Of a stretch of DNA of 64,000 nt, positions 42,330 to 54,265 are shown one piece after another (the stretch's first letter is position 1; every line of letters starts with the position of its first letter). The stretch comes from Dryococelus australis (Eukaryota > Arthropoda > Insecta > Phasmatodea > Phasmatidae), in assembly GCA_029891345.1 (NCBI GenBank), contig CM057000.1, forward strand, positions 140,414,163 to 140,478,162, read 5' to 3'. The position numbers were made by a program, and so were the translations under genes. The notes beneath the pieces are model-generated. The model ran no database searches and was not told where the DNA came from. It saw only the letters and a list, made by a program, of their open reading frames with translations.

Positions 42330-43100
42330 GGAATCCTAAGTGAAAGCGATTCGTAAATGTTTATAATTCTGCATCAAGCGGTTTGGGTTGTGCGTAGATC
42401 AACGTGTCATTCAGTCGGGGCACTTCATTTTGTAGACACACTAGCCTTCTGTCCGTCGTTTTTCCTTGTGAAGTATACGAAGCAGAAAATAATTTCGTTT
42501 GCCGAAGGCCTAATTTGTACACCAAAACTCGTGTTTCTGCTCTCAGGGTGCTAGATTGCTAAGTGATAGCCATGTAGAGCTGGCCGTGTGAGATCTTCAC
42601 TGAAGTATTTCCCTACTACCCTTAGCGACTGTCTGGTGCTACTCCATCCCCCAAAAAAATTATTACTACGCTCGTTTAAATATCATCCATTAATTTTTGT
42701 ACTTCAAAAATGATTTCGTAGGCCAGCTTTAAGCTTGTCTGCCAAACTGCACAAATTTTACATTCTTTTAACTTTATTTGCTAATTTTTATTAAACCGTC
42801 AACTTTTTCCTGCGTGGCGTCAATTACTAATGCTGTGTTAGTGAGATGGTTAGTTATTTATCACATAGTACATTTTGCAAACAAGATGTTATATAAAGGA
42901 CAGCCAGCATATTGCATCTCTGTTGTTTCATTTTACCCATTGAAATTAAAAAAAAAATGACATGAAACACGCACCAACATACCACATATGCATTCATTAG
43001 GAAAATTATGAAGATTGGTATTATTGTTTGGATGAAAATTATCATTGAAATTTAATTCATTTGACGAATTAACACATTCTGTGAAGTTATGTATACAGTT
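42330..43100. other. intronic DNA without recognised feature
   Basis: No gene or shared repeat recognised; short open frames only. Confidence 0.35.
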
Positions 43101-43101
43101 T

Positions 43102-44099
43102 GGGGCTGAATTCGACCAACCAACTTTGTGACGCGATTCCTTATATGCAAAATCAAGGGCCAAATGTAAAGGAAACTTTGTTCCTAAACTAAATATTAAG
43201 GGCCAAATGTAAAGGAAACTTTGTTCCTAAACTAAATATTAAGGGCCAAATGTAAAGGAAACTTTGTTCCTAAGCTAAATATTAAGGGCCAAATGCAAAG
43301 TAAACTTTGTTCCTAAACTAAATATTAAGAGCGTAATAAGTCCCCGGAAATGGAGACTTTGGAATTTATTTTTGCGAAATATCGGAAACGAGATGGGATG
43401 AAAGTACAATTCACGGAGCATTGTTTAATGTTATAGGGATCTTCAACATCAGAGAAAAGTCACATTAATAACACACCCCGTTAAGAAAATAACACAAATT
43501 TCCCGCTATGTTCCGCTGCAGCGATACAGCGCCTAGTATGCAGGCAGTAAAACATGCGCGTATGGCTACAGCACAGCCTATGGTGCCGGACAAGGTTAAC
43601 ACCTACTGTAATCAATGCGTGCCATAAAAGCATGTTTGCGCATTGCCTACGTACGAGGCACAGTATCGCGGCAAGGGAATCTTAGCGGAATATTTGCATG
43701 CGTTTTAAACGAAAACGGTGGGTCCTAGACAGTTGCAAGAAAGCGACCTTTTTTTGTTTCGTAGGTCATGCTGCTCGATAAACCAGTATTAAACGTTCAT
43801 AACGAAGTTGCCGGCAATAAGAAGGTGGCCACCCCCTGTTATTTTTCGTAACGGGGTGTGTTATTATTCTAACTTTGCTCTGGGGTTGAATACCCCGATA
43901 ACATAAAACAAAATTCCGCGAATTACACTTTCATCTCACCTGTTTTCCGATATTTCGCAAAAAAAATACATTACAAAATCTTAATTTTCGGGGAATTAAC
44001 CCACCTTTAATATTTAATTTAGGTACAAAGTGTCCTGCATTTGTTACTTAATTTTGCATCAGGAATCACCTCACGACGTTTGTCGGTCGAATTCAGCCC
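43102..44099. mobile_element. ~1-kb element with terminal inverted repeats of about 250-400 bp
   Basis: Left arm (from about 43,102: GGGGCTGAATTCGACCAACC) and right arm (reverse complement from 44,099: GGGCTGAATTCGACCGACAA) pair through GCGATTCC/GTGATTCC, ACTTTGT..CCTAAA..TAAATATTAA, TGCGAAATATCGGAAA, GAGATG..ATGAAAGT and AATAACACACCCCGTTA. The ~340-bp centre (43,500-43,840) is GC-richer and non-coding. The left arm is longer because of a tandem repeat (43,155-43,326). Target duplication was not resolved. Confidence 0.85.
43155..43326. repeat. 43-bp tandem repeat, 4 copies, in the left arm
   Basis: Units at 43,155-43,197, 43,198-43,240, 43,241-43,283 and 43,284-43,326, starting AAGGGCCAAATGTAAAGGAA and ending CTAAATATT. 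They differ at only a few bases (G for A in unit 3; C and T changes in unit 4). The right arm has one diverged equivalent, so expansion is recent and one-sided. Confidence 0.97.
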
Positions 44100-45025
44100 A
44101 ATTATGTCTAGTTGTTCATGTTGGTATGGGAATGAGTACGGTATTTTAAAAAACGCCAGGGTAAGGCATGTTCAGTGCTGTCGCCCTGTCCATGATCATA
44201 GTCACAGGGACTGAGCAGGCAACGCGAGTTATGCTAATTGTTTGTTATATTGTTAACGTTGCTCAATCCTAGTAACAACTTCTATAAGTTTTTTTTTAAA
44301 TTTTAGTCAATTATTGGTTCACTTAAAAATTATAAAGTGTGTATAAACGAGTTCTGCTTTATGAGCATTTCTAGTTGTAATGCTACTGGAATATATTCAT
44401 GTTACTTTTGATATTAATGTAGGGTATCAAATCTTAGGTTTGTTGTAAAAAAAAATTTTAACAAACGCCCTCGTCATTTTTATATTATATGAATATGGTA
44501 TTTTCCTAAGTTTTTCATAAGCTTATAGTTCTGATAGTTCTGTTTACAAACCACAAATTAAATGTTTCAACACAAAGACCGTTACTATGCAATGGGAATG
44601 AGCACTGCATCCCAATTCACTCCTCATCGAAAATATCATATGAATCTATTGACCGTAGTGTAGAATGTGATTTATACACGTACGCATAACTTCACTAGGA
44701 AAATAGCGTAGTGCGATGTATTTCACTGATCACGCAGTTTACGAGAAGAAACCATTTAATTATTGATCCTGCTCAGTTCTGACAACTTTTTGTGCGAGTG
44801 TAAGGGAAATTTATCAATTTTTTTTCTCATTAAAAGACGAGCTTTTATTTTTGTCCTTACTCGTTCGTTACATAAATTTTCACCAAACATGTTGATTTAA
44901 AGGTTACAGACGTATAAACGACGTAATAGAAGTAACATACCATCGAAAACGCATTCGAACTTCATAGGATTTGAAGTTACAATGATTGTAAAATGAGTGT
45001 TTATATACTGTCATAATTCTTTTAA
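44100..45025. other. intronic DNA without recognised feature
   Basis: AT-rich; no repeats or exons recognised. Confidence 0.35.
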
Positions 45026-45029
45026 AGCA

Positions 45030-45440
45030 AAAATTATAATGATATCCTATAGAGTTACTGAGATATTGAGGAGTCTTCTAAAACACATTTTACCCCTTTT
45101 CGCCCATTAGGGTTTGAATTTCAAATATCATCAAATTATTTTGTTAGATATTTATATAGTTCATCTTTTGATGCAAAGAGCATAACGAAATCTCATCGGA
45201 GTGATAAGTTATTAAGGAACCCTCGAAAAACGTTTCACCCATTTTCACCTCTAAGGGGTTGAATTTTAAAAAAATCCTTAAACTAATTTTTAGGTATTTA
45301 TATAGGCAACCTTTTCAAGCCAAGTGCACAACAAATCTCTTCGGGTTAATGAGCTATTGGAAAGTCCTCGGAAACCCGCTTTACAGCGCCTTTCACCCTC
45401 TTAGCGGACGAATTTCGAAAAATTCTTTCTTTATGGTTGC
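45030..45440. repeat. degenerate tandem repeat N, block 2
   Basis: Same ordered words as block 1 (GAGATATTGAGGAGTCTTCT, AAAACACATTTTACCCCTTT, ATCTCATCGGAGTGATAAG, GGTTAATGAGCTATTGG, CACCCTCTTAGCGG). The final unit leads into TTTATGGTTGCCTGCAACCT, echoing the sequence after block 1 (GCGGATGCTGGAATCCTAAG). Confidence 0.75.
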
Positions 45441-47335
45441 CTGCAACCTAAAGGGAAGCCATCCCTAAATCTTCATGTCTTCGCACTCATAAGTTTGAGC
45501 TGTGCGTTGGTAAGTGAGTGAGTCAGGCTGGACACTTAATTTTAAACATCGAGATATTCGATGCGAAATTCAGACATGATTTACTCTCTCGTTACACATA
45601 GACGACAAGTCAATAGATAAATACTGTACACATTATTTTTCAAATTTTGTATAAATAATACTTTATGTGACTAAATACGTTCAAAATATTTTGCGAAAAT
45701 ACTCACAGTGTTTTCATATTATATTCCAATTGTAAAAAATGCAGTAATATAATGATATTTCATTTTCGGCGAGTAAATACCTTTTGGTGTTTTTTTTACT
45801 AGTTAAATATTTTCTTAAGATATTCATTAAAACTTTTTACTGAACATTATATATCAAATCGGAAATATTAATTATATTGGAATTATAAGTTTAAGGACAG
45901 ATATATATTAACGTTCACAGAAATGTATATAAATAAGTTTTTAAAACCTTTTGAAGCGTTGGATGCTGCTGCAGTCACACAAACATACGGAACCGACCTA
46001 ATTTAATTCTCTTTCGTGCAGAATAAATGGGGTCCTGGGGATGGGAAAGTAAATCAATGCAAGGACGACTTATATCCACCCTCAGCTGTAAGATGCATAG
46101 AAAATTTATCTGCTGACTGCTTGGAGCGCATCATCGCCCTCTTTCTTTCTTTTAATATGTTATTATTTTGCTGGAAAATAGAAAATACAGGAAGAGTGAG
46201 TGAAGATACGAATGTAAAGAAATAAGGAATTAGATAAAGCAATAACATACAGTGTGCCATTTCATCAAAATATTATATGAACGCCCAAGTCACGCAACAC
46301 ACATGGCATAGAGCTAGCGCAAGTTGTTTAAGCAAAATTTTTACTCTTGAAAATGAGTTAGCATTAAAATTTTTATAACCTCTTGTAAACTGTATTCCCA
46401 GTACGCGAACGCTAGGTCTTGATGTAAGCGGCCAACGATGTTCTAAGAGATTCTTCTGGAGAACCCAAGCTGTATGAACAATGAGATATTGCTCACTGAA
46501 ATGCGCTATTTTCAGACTATTTTATTTCTAAAAAAAGCAGAAGATGTAAACATTTTGTTTATAACTTTTCTTTGGCCACTAATCGATCGTTTAACAAGCA
46601 ACTGAAAAATTCCACCATTAAGCCTATAACGAGTGACTATTTTTTTAGGATTAGCATCCATGTGACATCTTTTTCTGCTATTTGAATTTTTAGTTTTATG
46701 ATTTTGTGTACTTTAATTACACAGAGTTTCCCGAAGTCACGTTTGTAAAAATGACAAGAATTAAAAATTAATTAATTCCATGAATATAAAACCAACGTGA
46801 AATAATTATCATCGCGAGAACCAATTCTGCATTCTGCTTGTAGACACATCTTAAGTCGAACTTAGTTTAAGTTAGAAAACACATTTACTCTAAACTCTTT
46901 CTAACTTTTCTTTAGGCGCCGTGGTAAACATATTTGGAATAATCTGAGAAAATGCTGATTCTTCTTTGTGAAATCTCTTATCGATTGTTGACGGATAAAC
47001 AGCAACTCTTATTGTTCAAACGAACTATTTCTTTACAAAATCTTTTATTTTCCTTATGTTATGTACGAATACTTCTAATGAATGTAAAAGCTAAGCTCCA
47101 TTTCTCAATTTCTCAGTAACAAAAAAAGTGTTTTTACTCTGTAACGTCCATTCGAAATTTTAAAGCTGTCACGCTTATTCTGCAGCTCACGATTTCGGGA
47201 GGAAGCAACGGCTTCAATAAGAGAAACAATCGCCATTGCTGTGAAACGAAGAAGAAATTTCTGCAAGCATTAAGAGGATCTTTGTGAGTAGTTAAACCAC
47301 GAAACCGATTCAATTCTCTTAAAGTATGTTATCAC
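45441..47335. other. repeat-poor intronic stretch
   Basis: About 1.9 kb in which no element of the window's families was recognised and no convincing exon is seen. The segment 46,010-46,160 is less AT-rich than its neighbours. A reasonable place to test for conserved enhancer sequence; nothing here proves it. Confidence 0.3.
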
Positions 47336-47618
47336 TACGGGTAGGAATATTTTGCGAGTTCATTTTAGGACAAGATAGACGTCAAACACGTGTACACTGA
47401 AGTTGACTTTACAATTGGATTGCAATTTATTAGACACGCCCTGGACAACTCTGATCCAATAGCAGACTTGCAAGGAAACAAGTAGCGAGTGCCATACAGC
47501 CAGGTGTGGAGTAACACTGGCTACTCCATGGGGCAGCAGCCAATGAACAACCGTCTACACACATGACTGTGGAGTATAGCCTACAGGTCACTGAACTCGC
47601 AAATTTCTCCTATCCCTA
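47336..47618. mobile_element. hM-B MITE
   Basis: 283 bp. Left TACGGGTAGGAATATTTTGC; right, reverse complement, TAGGGATAGGAGAAATTTGC. Exact 8-bp duplication GTTATCAC (47,328-47,335 and 47,619-47,626). Internal GATCCAATAGC and GCAGCCAATGAAC. Confidence 0.94.
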
Positions 47619-48240
47619 GTTATCACTAACACATTGTAATTTTATTGTACATACATTCGTAGTTTTGCATTGAAGAAACGTTTTGGCACACATATGTAAA
47701 ATAAATTTTTGTACTGAATTATTTCAGTTTTTCCAGCAACTTACGCTTCCCGGAACTTAAAGTTTTTAAAGAGAGGAATAAGAAATGTCTACCACAGAAG
47801 GATGGCCACCGGCCAAGCCAAAGGGTTTCGACAGTTTCACATCAACACCGGCAAATTTCATGTGTGACCATAAGTAAACGATACATTTACATCAACATGC
47901 AAATTCACAAACACATGTTTTATCCTTCTTGTTTTTAACATCCTAGCTTTGTACTGGCATGATAATTGAGTGAGGGGGAGGGGGTTTCTTGCATATAAAA
48001 GCAACGTAAACACACTAATAAGAGCAGCTATGGATCATCCGAGACTCAAACCAGGCACAATATTACCACGTCCGGAAAACAAAGGAAATGTCCTTTATAA
48101 ACATTTGTTTATGACCTGCTGGATTTTTCGTAATGATGAAAAATAACCGGCTTTTATTGACCATATTAAAAAGATTTATTTGTCTACTGATTTTTTTTTT
48201 TCATTGTAAGTTGCTGTGCAACAAAAGTTGTTTATCACTT
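47619..48240. other. intronic DNA without recognised feature
   Basis: No repeat recognised. A short frame from ATG at 47,785 (about 30 codons) has no family likeness. Confidence 0.35.
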
Positions 48241-49250
48241 GACGCCTGCAAACTGATTCGTGCAGACCGACTCCTGCTAAAACTAACTCCTGTCAAAACT
48301 GACTCCTCCCGAAACTGACACCTACCAAGATTGACTCCTGCCGAGACTGACACATGCCAAGATTGACTCCTGCCGAGAGACTGACTCCTTCCAAGATTGA
48401 CTCCTGCCGAGACTGACACCTACCAAGATTGACTCCTGCCAAGATTGACTCCTGCCGATACTGACACATGCCAAGATTGACTCCTGCCGAGACTGACTCC
48501 TGCCAAGACTGACTCCCGCCGAGACTGACTCCTGCCAAGATTGACTCCTGCCGAGACTGACACCTGCAAAGATTGACTTCTGCCAAGACTTACTCCTGCA
48601 AAGATTGACTCCTACCGAGACTGACTCCTGCCAAGATTGACTCCTGCCGAGACTGGCGTCTGCCAAGTATGACTCCTACTGAGACTGACACCTGCAAAGA
48701 CTGACTCCTGCTGAGACTGACACCTGCAAAGACTGACTCCTGCCGAGACTGACACCTGCCAAGATTGACTCCTGCCGAGACTGACACATGCTAAGATTAA
48801 CTCCTGCCGAGACTGACTGCTGCCAAGACTTACTCCCGCCGAGACTGACACCTGCCAAGATTGACTCCTGCCAAGATTGACTCCTGCCGAGACTGACACA
48901 TGCTAAGATTGACTCCTGCCGAGACTGACTGCTGCCAAGACTTACTCCCGCCGAGACTGACTCCTGCCAAGATTGACTCCTGCCGAGACTGACACCTGCC
49001 AAGAGTGACTCCTGCCGAGACTGACTCCTGCAAAGATTGACTCCTGCCGAGACTGACTCCTACCAAGATTGACTCCTGCCGAGACTGACTCCTGCCAAGA
49101 TTGACTCCTGCTGAGACTGACACCTGCCAAGATTGACTCCTGACGAGACTGACTCCTGCCAAGATTGACTTACTCGTGCCGAGACTGACACATGCCAAGA
49201 TTGACTCCTGCCGAGAGTGACTTCTGCCAAGATTGACTCCTGCCGAGACT
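48241..49250. repeat. 16-bp minisatellite (about 60 units)
   Basis: Two alternating 16-bp variants, AAGATTGACTCCTGCC and GAGACTGACTCCTGCC, make a 32-bp higher-order unit repeated for about 1 kb. Common variants are GACACCTGCC, GACACATGCC and TACTCCCGCC. Units at the left edge (48,241-48,330) are the most diverged. Because 16 is not a multiple of 3, all three minus-strand frames read the same peptide cycle (GRSQSWQESVSAG...), giving several overlapping open frames of 60-120 codons. These are a by-product of the repeat, not genes. Confidence 0.95.
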
Positions 49251-51057
49251 TACCTCGTTTGCTGGTTAACTAACAAGTAACCCCAAAGGCATGGTTACAT
49301 CCATTTACATATATCTAGATAACTCAACGCGTTCACTACGACTCGTGCTGGGTATCAACCATTTTAACGCCCCTTAGCTACGCCTCTGTCACATGGTATA
49401 TGACCGACGCTGTTTGTGGTCTGTTTTTGTGTCCAGATTTTGGGTTCAGATTTTTGAGGTGTGATTTTTGGAGTTCGTTTTTGGATGTCTGATAGACTCT
49501 TTATCGCCCGAGGTTTGACTCATACATTCGACGTGTCAGAGCTATAGCACTCTTGGTTCTTAAATTACACCCAACTACGGCTACAAAGTTATTGGTATAG
49601 GTGCTTATCCATACCGTGACTATAACATGTCTTCGGCAGAGTGGTCGCTACTTGTATGATGGACTTGGTTTGATCATATATTCATAATCTAATTACATTA
49701 AAAAAAATCCGAGTTGCATACTTATTCCTACATGTGACAATTCAGGGAACGCGGCTGGGGAATATATGGTTTGTAGAAATTGTTATCGTGTAATAATTCT
49801 ACTTGAAGAGAGGAGACTAAGGATGTAGTACTAGAAATACACTTAAATTGTAACATATTGTTCAAACATTGGTATGTCTGTAGTAAAGTTTTAATATACC
49901 ATTAATAGTTTGTATTGAAGTTGATGAACTGAGTAATTAACAAGTTGTGATGACATGAATGTATTCGCTTGAAAGAAATGTATTCAATAATATGTCATGT
50001 GATATATATTTGTCTCCAAGATACTGAAAACATATAAAGCTAGTAAATGTTGTAGTAAATTTATATGAATATAGTTGTTGAAAGAGAGACTTCTGCAGGG
50101 TTCCACAGATATCTATGTAAAATTTCGGTACGAATTAGAAAATAGTTTTGTTTATTTAATTGGGTAGTAAATATTGATTTTACATTCGGCATACCCAATG
50201 CCTATAAAAGTAATATGGCCACCAGCTCACAAAAACAGATGGCTATGCGTATATAATCAGTGAATTAGTGGTCGTAACTGCTGAGCACATTCGGGTACAC
50301 ATTCGGAAATCTCAAGATGAGACGAAGTAGGAGGCCACAAGTCGAGCCGAAGGCTTCCACCCACAGCCACAGCGTCAAACACTCTGTATCACCATCACTA
50401 GTATCCCCTCACCATATCTGATATTAACTCGTCTCGTTTGTTTTACGCCTCCGCCATTACACTAACATCTCCTTAAACCCAAACGCATTTCCATAACTAT
50501 GGTCACTCGTTCAGACCTACGGATTCGCGGCCCGGCATAAACTAAATCCTATAGGAGAATACAGTTCCCCGCCAATAACAGATGTCGCTGTGTTCTGATT
50601 AGCTATTGCATCTTAACTTATATTAACACTAAGATCCGAACTTGTTCAGTGAAGTCTAGGACAACACTAAAGGAGCACCAGATGTAGGGGACTCTTTATT
50701 TCCACTTAACTACTGTACCACTGGTGTAACAAAATTGTATATTACAACAATAATTATTGGCTGATTATCAGCCTGGGATGCGCAGTAAATAATTTCCCCA
50801 ATCAAATGTTTTCTACTGTGTAAAGGTATTTATAATCAACCGTGTCAGTTTGACAAGTTGAAACAAAATGCTTTTAGTTAGAGAAAATATTATTTGTTGG
50901 GATTTTATGTTTAAGTATGATCTGTTAAAACCGTAACGGCACAATAAATCTTTATACAAGCAAATTTTTTTAATGACAAAGAAATTTTCTATTTTTTGTC
51001 GAACTACACTCGAGCAAAGAATAGTTAAAAGAGTACAGAGGTGAAATAGCAACTTAT
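49251..51057. other. intronic DNA without recognised feature
   Basis: AT-rich; no gene or shared repeat was recognised. Confidence 0.35.
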
Positions 51058-51300
51058 ACCGCGAACCCCAGATGCAAACACCAGCAAAATGGCGACACAG
51101 GACAGCAGAATATTGGAATCCCGTTCGCCAATCAGCGCCCGGTAAACTTCTCGCCAGCTGGAAGTCCAGACGAAAGAGAATTTCTCACTGCATGCAGTGG
51201 CCAATCCGTTCCCGGAACCTCGCGCGGCCAATCAGAGAGCGGGTACGCCGACATCAAAGGAACGGCAGCGCCAGGCCTCGCCATGTATGGGCGTACAGAG
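51058..51300. repeat. CCAAT-rich dispersed repeat P, best copy
   Basis: Ordered boxes: GAATATTGGAATCCC, TCGCCAATCAGCGCC, AGTGGCCAATCCG and GCGGCCAATCAGAGAGC, then GCCGACATCAAAGG. The same arrangement occurs at 9,868-10,117. No coding capacity. Confidence 0.55.
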
Positions 51301-51982
51301 AATCAAAGGCTAAATTCCGACTAACATCTCCCAGTCGTTTTTGTGATGGAATTTTCACCTAAGGTTATTTTGTTAAAGATGGAACGCATTTAAATTTTGT
51401 AAACCACTAAAACTGTAATTTTAAAATTTTAAATGCACTTTTTAATTATTTATGAAATGTCACGATATTATAAATAATGGAAACGTACATTTGAAATTAT
51501 GACATCAACATTTGGATGGTTTACGGATAGAGATGAGTCCAACCTCTAACAAAAAACTCCTAAGTTGAAAATTCTACCACAAAAAAACGATTGAGAGATC
51601 TTGGTCCGAATTTAGTCTTTAATTCCCTATACGCCCACGCACTATGAAGCCTGGCCGCGGAACCAGTCCTCGCTATCTTGGATTTACGTAATTTTTCGCT
51701 GCAACTTACCACACAAAATTTTGTATTTTATTTTGGGCATTGAAAAGACAATTGTTCTACGACATGTATTGGTAAACTTATGTTGCTAGGATCATTTCTG
51801 TAAACACCCGCAAGAGAAAATTACTTATTATTTGCCGGCAGTCACTTGTCAGAAATCAATGAACATGGTAGAGTTGTAATAGTTTGATAAAGTATCAGAA
51901 ACAATTATTTACGGCATGTCATGCGTAAAATTTCGTTAAACATTCTTAACTGGAAGTTGTGGCAAAAATAGCGAAAATTCAA

Positions 51983-52205
51983 TGAGGTCTTGAGAACCGA
52001 TGAAGGTGAAATGAGGTAATAATAAGGCAGTGCCTCAATGAAAGGGCGGGGAAACGGGAGTCCCCCGAGAAAACCCCGACAACCAACGGCATCGTCCGGC
52101 ACGATTTCCAAACTTGCGAAAATCCAGTATTAACCCGCCCGGGATTGAACTCGGTTCCCCTTGGTGGGAGGCGAGCAGTCTAATCGGTCATTTACCGCTG
52201 CCCCT
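51983..52205 (-). mobile_element. SINE-E copy
   Basis: Minus-oriented. Body GGTCTTGAGAACCGATGAAG, GGCATCGTCCGGCACGAT; head with CTCGCCTCCCACCAAGG and a B-box-like GAGTTCAATCCC. The extreme tail is missing. A C-homopolymer follows 200 bp later (52,404-52,418). Confidence 0.85.
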
Positions 52206-52845
52206 AGTTCACTAAGTATTAAGTTATAAGGTATAACCACATCTTAACTCAAGCACAGACCACACACGATAATCATAAACCAACAACCTTGTAAACACAA
52301 GAACATTATCCAAAGTACCTACGCGGAACTACGTCCTCTGGATCTAATATTCACATTTCACCTTATAATTTTTTAAGCCCAGAGAATGAAAACTCACGAA
52401 CACCCCCCCCCCCCCCCTTGCCCACGGTCCTATTTAATTTTCGTTGGTAACTTCTCCTAACGTAACCTTATATCACACAGCGATATACACAGATCGTTCT
52501 TTAAGGCAGACGTTTTCTGACAGAGAAGCTTACATGTGATCTAAATACACAAGTATAATAATAAACGAGCACATACAAATGCCTTTTATTGCTGACATTA
52601 CTATGAATAAAAATTACCCGTCAAGAACACAGAGCGTTTTGCTCCGAATGGTAACCGCCGCACAACTTTTACTCAAGATACAAAATATAAATATTTCTTT
52701 TAAGTCTTAAGAAAAACCCGAACCAAACACATAACCTGTTAATTTCTACCATGAACCAACACATTAAACAACATACACTCAATATGTACAGTAAACGACA
52801 CAATTCTTAATTAAATAGCTAATTTCTTCGTTGTAAACCCAGTTA
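52206..52845. other. intronic DNA without recognised feature
   Basis: Contains the C-run at 52,404-52,418; nothing else recognised. Confidence 0.35.
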
Positions 52846-52847
52846 GA

Positions 52848-53065
52848 GCCACGGTGGCGCAATGGGTAGAGCGCTCGCTTTGCACCAAGGCGAACAGGAT
52901 TCGACTCCCTGATTACTGGACGTGGTAAACATGCCGGACGGTGCCGTTCGTCTGTGAGTTTTCCCCGCTCTTGCATTCCGGTGCTGCTCCATTCTTAACT
53001 TATTTCACCCTCATCGTCTCTCAAAATCACTTTGTCAAGAGCAGCCCAATCGTCTCAGGAGTGGA
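52848..53065 (+). mobile_element. SINE-E, subfamily with a different tRNA-like head
   Basis: Plus-oriented. The head GAGCCACGGTGGCGCAATGG followed by GTAGAGCGCTCGCTTTGCAC has a better A box (TGGCGCAATGGGTAGAGC) than other copies, and a B-box-like GGATTCGACTCCC. The body (CATGCCGGACGGTGCCG, GCATTCCGGTGCTGCTCC, CTCTCAAAATCACTTTGTCA) is the usual one. It may show the ancestral head. Confidence 0.8.
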
Positions 53066-53112
53066 CTGTTTACCTATAAACTTGTTTGAGAAGTATTACT
53101 GCCCGTTATATG

Positions 53113-53398
53113 TAGAGCCCCGAGTATTTCGCGAATTCATTCGGAGGCGAAGTAGACTTCAACCACTTGTTATTTTCATCTACTGTTGTGATTGGACGAC
53201 AGTTCTTTGTACACGCCCCGTTTAACTGTGAGCCAGTAATAAGCAGGAAGCAGTAGGGTCAGTGAGTGTTTAACAGTCCTGTACAGAGGCCTCACTTGAT
53301 CGCAGCAACCAATAAGCAAACGATAAATTCTCGAGTGTGTGGAGGGCTGTCCAGCCTAGCTTGCTGCCAACTCAATCCGCGAAATACTCGTAGCTCTA
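53113..53398. mobile_element. hM-J MITE, complete
   Basis: 286 bp. Left TAGAGCCCCGAGTATTTCGC; right, reverse complement, TAGAGCTACGAGTATTTCGC. Flanks GTTATATG and GTTATAGG differ at one of 8 positions. Interior has GTGATTGGACG and CAACCAATAAGCAAACG; the reverse complement of the latter contains the CTTATTGG that became the ladder target at 35,320. Confidence 0.9.
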
Positions 53399-53404
53399 GT
53401 TATA

Positions 53405-53635
53405 GGCTATTCACAGTAAAGTGAGCACTTTTGAAAGCCCTCTAATCTGAAATAATAGTCAGCAAACAGATTTTATGTTAGCCATAGACGTTAACTTCCG
53501 AGTGTGGTGGAATATATACACTGTGTTTATTACTTATATGGCAATATTTATTTAAAAAGTTTGTTAAAGGAAAATGAGTGGTTGAAAGAAAAAGTAACTA
53601 GGGCCTCAGAAGTGCTTACTTTAACGTGAACAGCC
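53405..53635. mobile_element. TA-A MITE, short form
   Basis: 231 bp. Left GGCTATTCACAGTAAAGTGA; right, reverse complement, GGCTGTTCACGTTAAAGTAA. TATA on each side. Diagnostic interior GACGTTAACTTCCGAGTGTG and GCAATATTTATTTAAAAAG. Confidence 0.85.
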
Positions 53636-54265
53636 TATAACCTAACGACGCATATTTGCATTAAATTTAAAAATTGTGTGCATTCTCCTGCCAAGTGACA
53701 CTTTCTGATTGTCATGGAATTGTTACACCTCAGAAATGTTATTACCTTTACCATGAAAATATTTTATTCCGACAGTAAAACCTACATCAGCACAAAAAAT
53801 TTCCGTTCCAATGTATATTACTAGTAAACAGTTAACAGGGTTGAAGACATTTTTGGGAAATTTTACTTCCTTTTAACTAAACGAAGCATAAAATTATTAA
53901 ATATAAACATTGTAGACATACTTAGTTCATTTTACTTAACGCTCCCTGTTAAATAATTCATATACAGTGTTTTGTCTGATCATTCATTCATTTGTTTTCA
54001 TTCAGTTGACTGTACAAAGAAATGCAGTACTGGATATGTCAGGAAATATAAATCTCAAAGGATACTACATGCAGTAAGCATAACTAAGTTAATACACACC
54101 AAACTAAATTAACAGTAAACATACAAAAGTTTCAAGATTTTTTTAGGTTGGCCCCCTGGAGCAGAGCTCTAAAATGGGGTTCTTTTACAATGACAGTAAA
54201 ATGACAGTTGCATGGCAACTGATGTGACATAAAATATAAAATACCAAACAATAAAAATGATTAAA

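Noticed and set aside
48293-49198. Overlapping minus-strand frames encoding a GRSQSWQESV-type repeat protein
   Set aside because: They follow directly from a 16-bp tandem repeat read in three frames; frames switch at variants and no start context or signal peptide is consistent.
48241-49250. CRISPR-like array
   Set aside because: Units are contiguous with no unique spacers, and the sequence context is eukaryotic.
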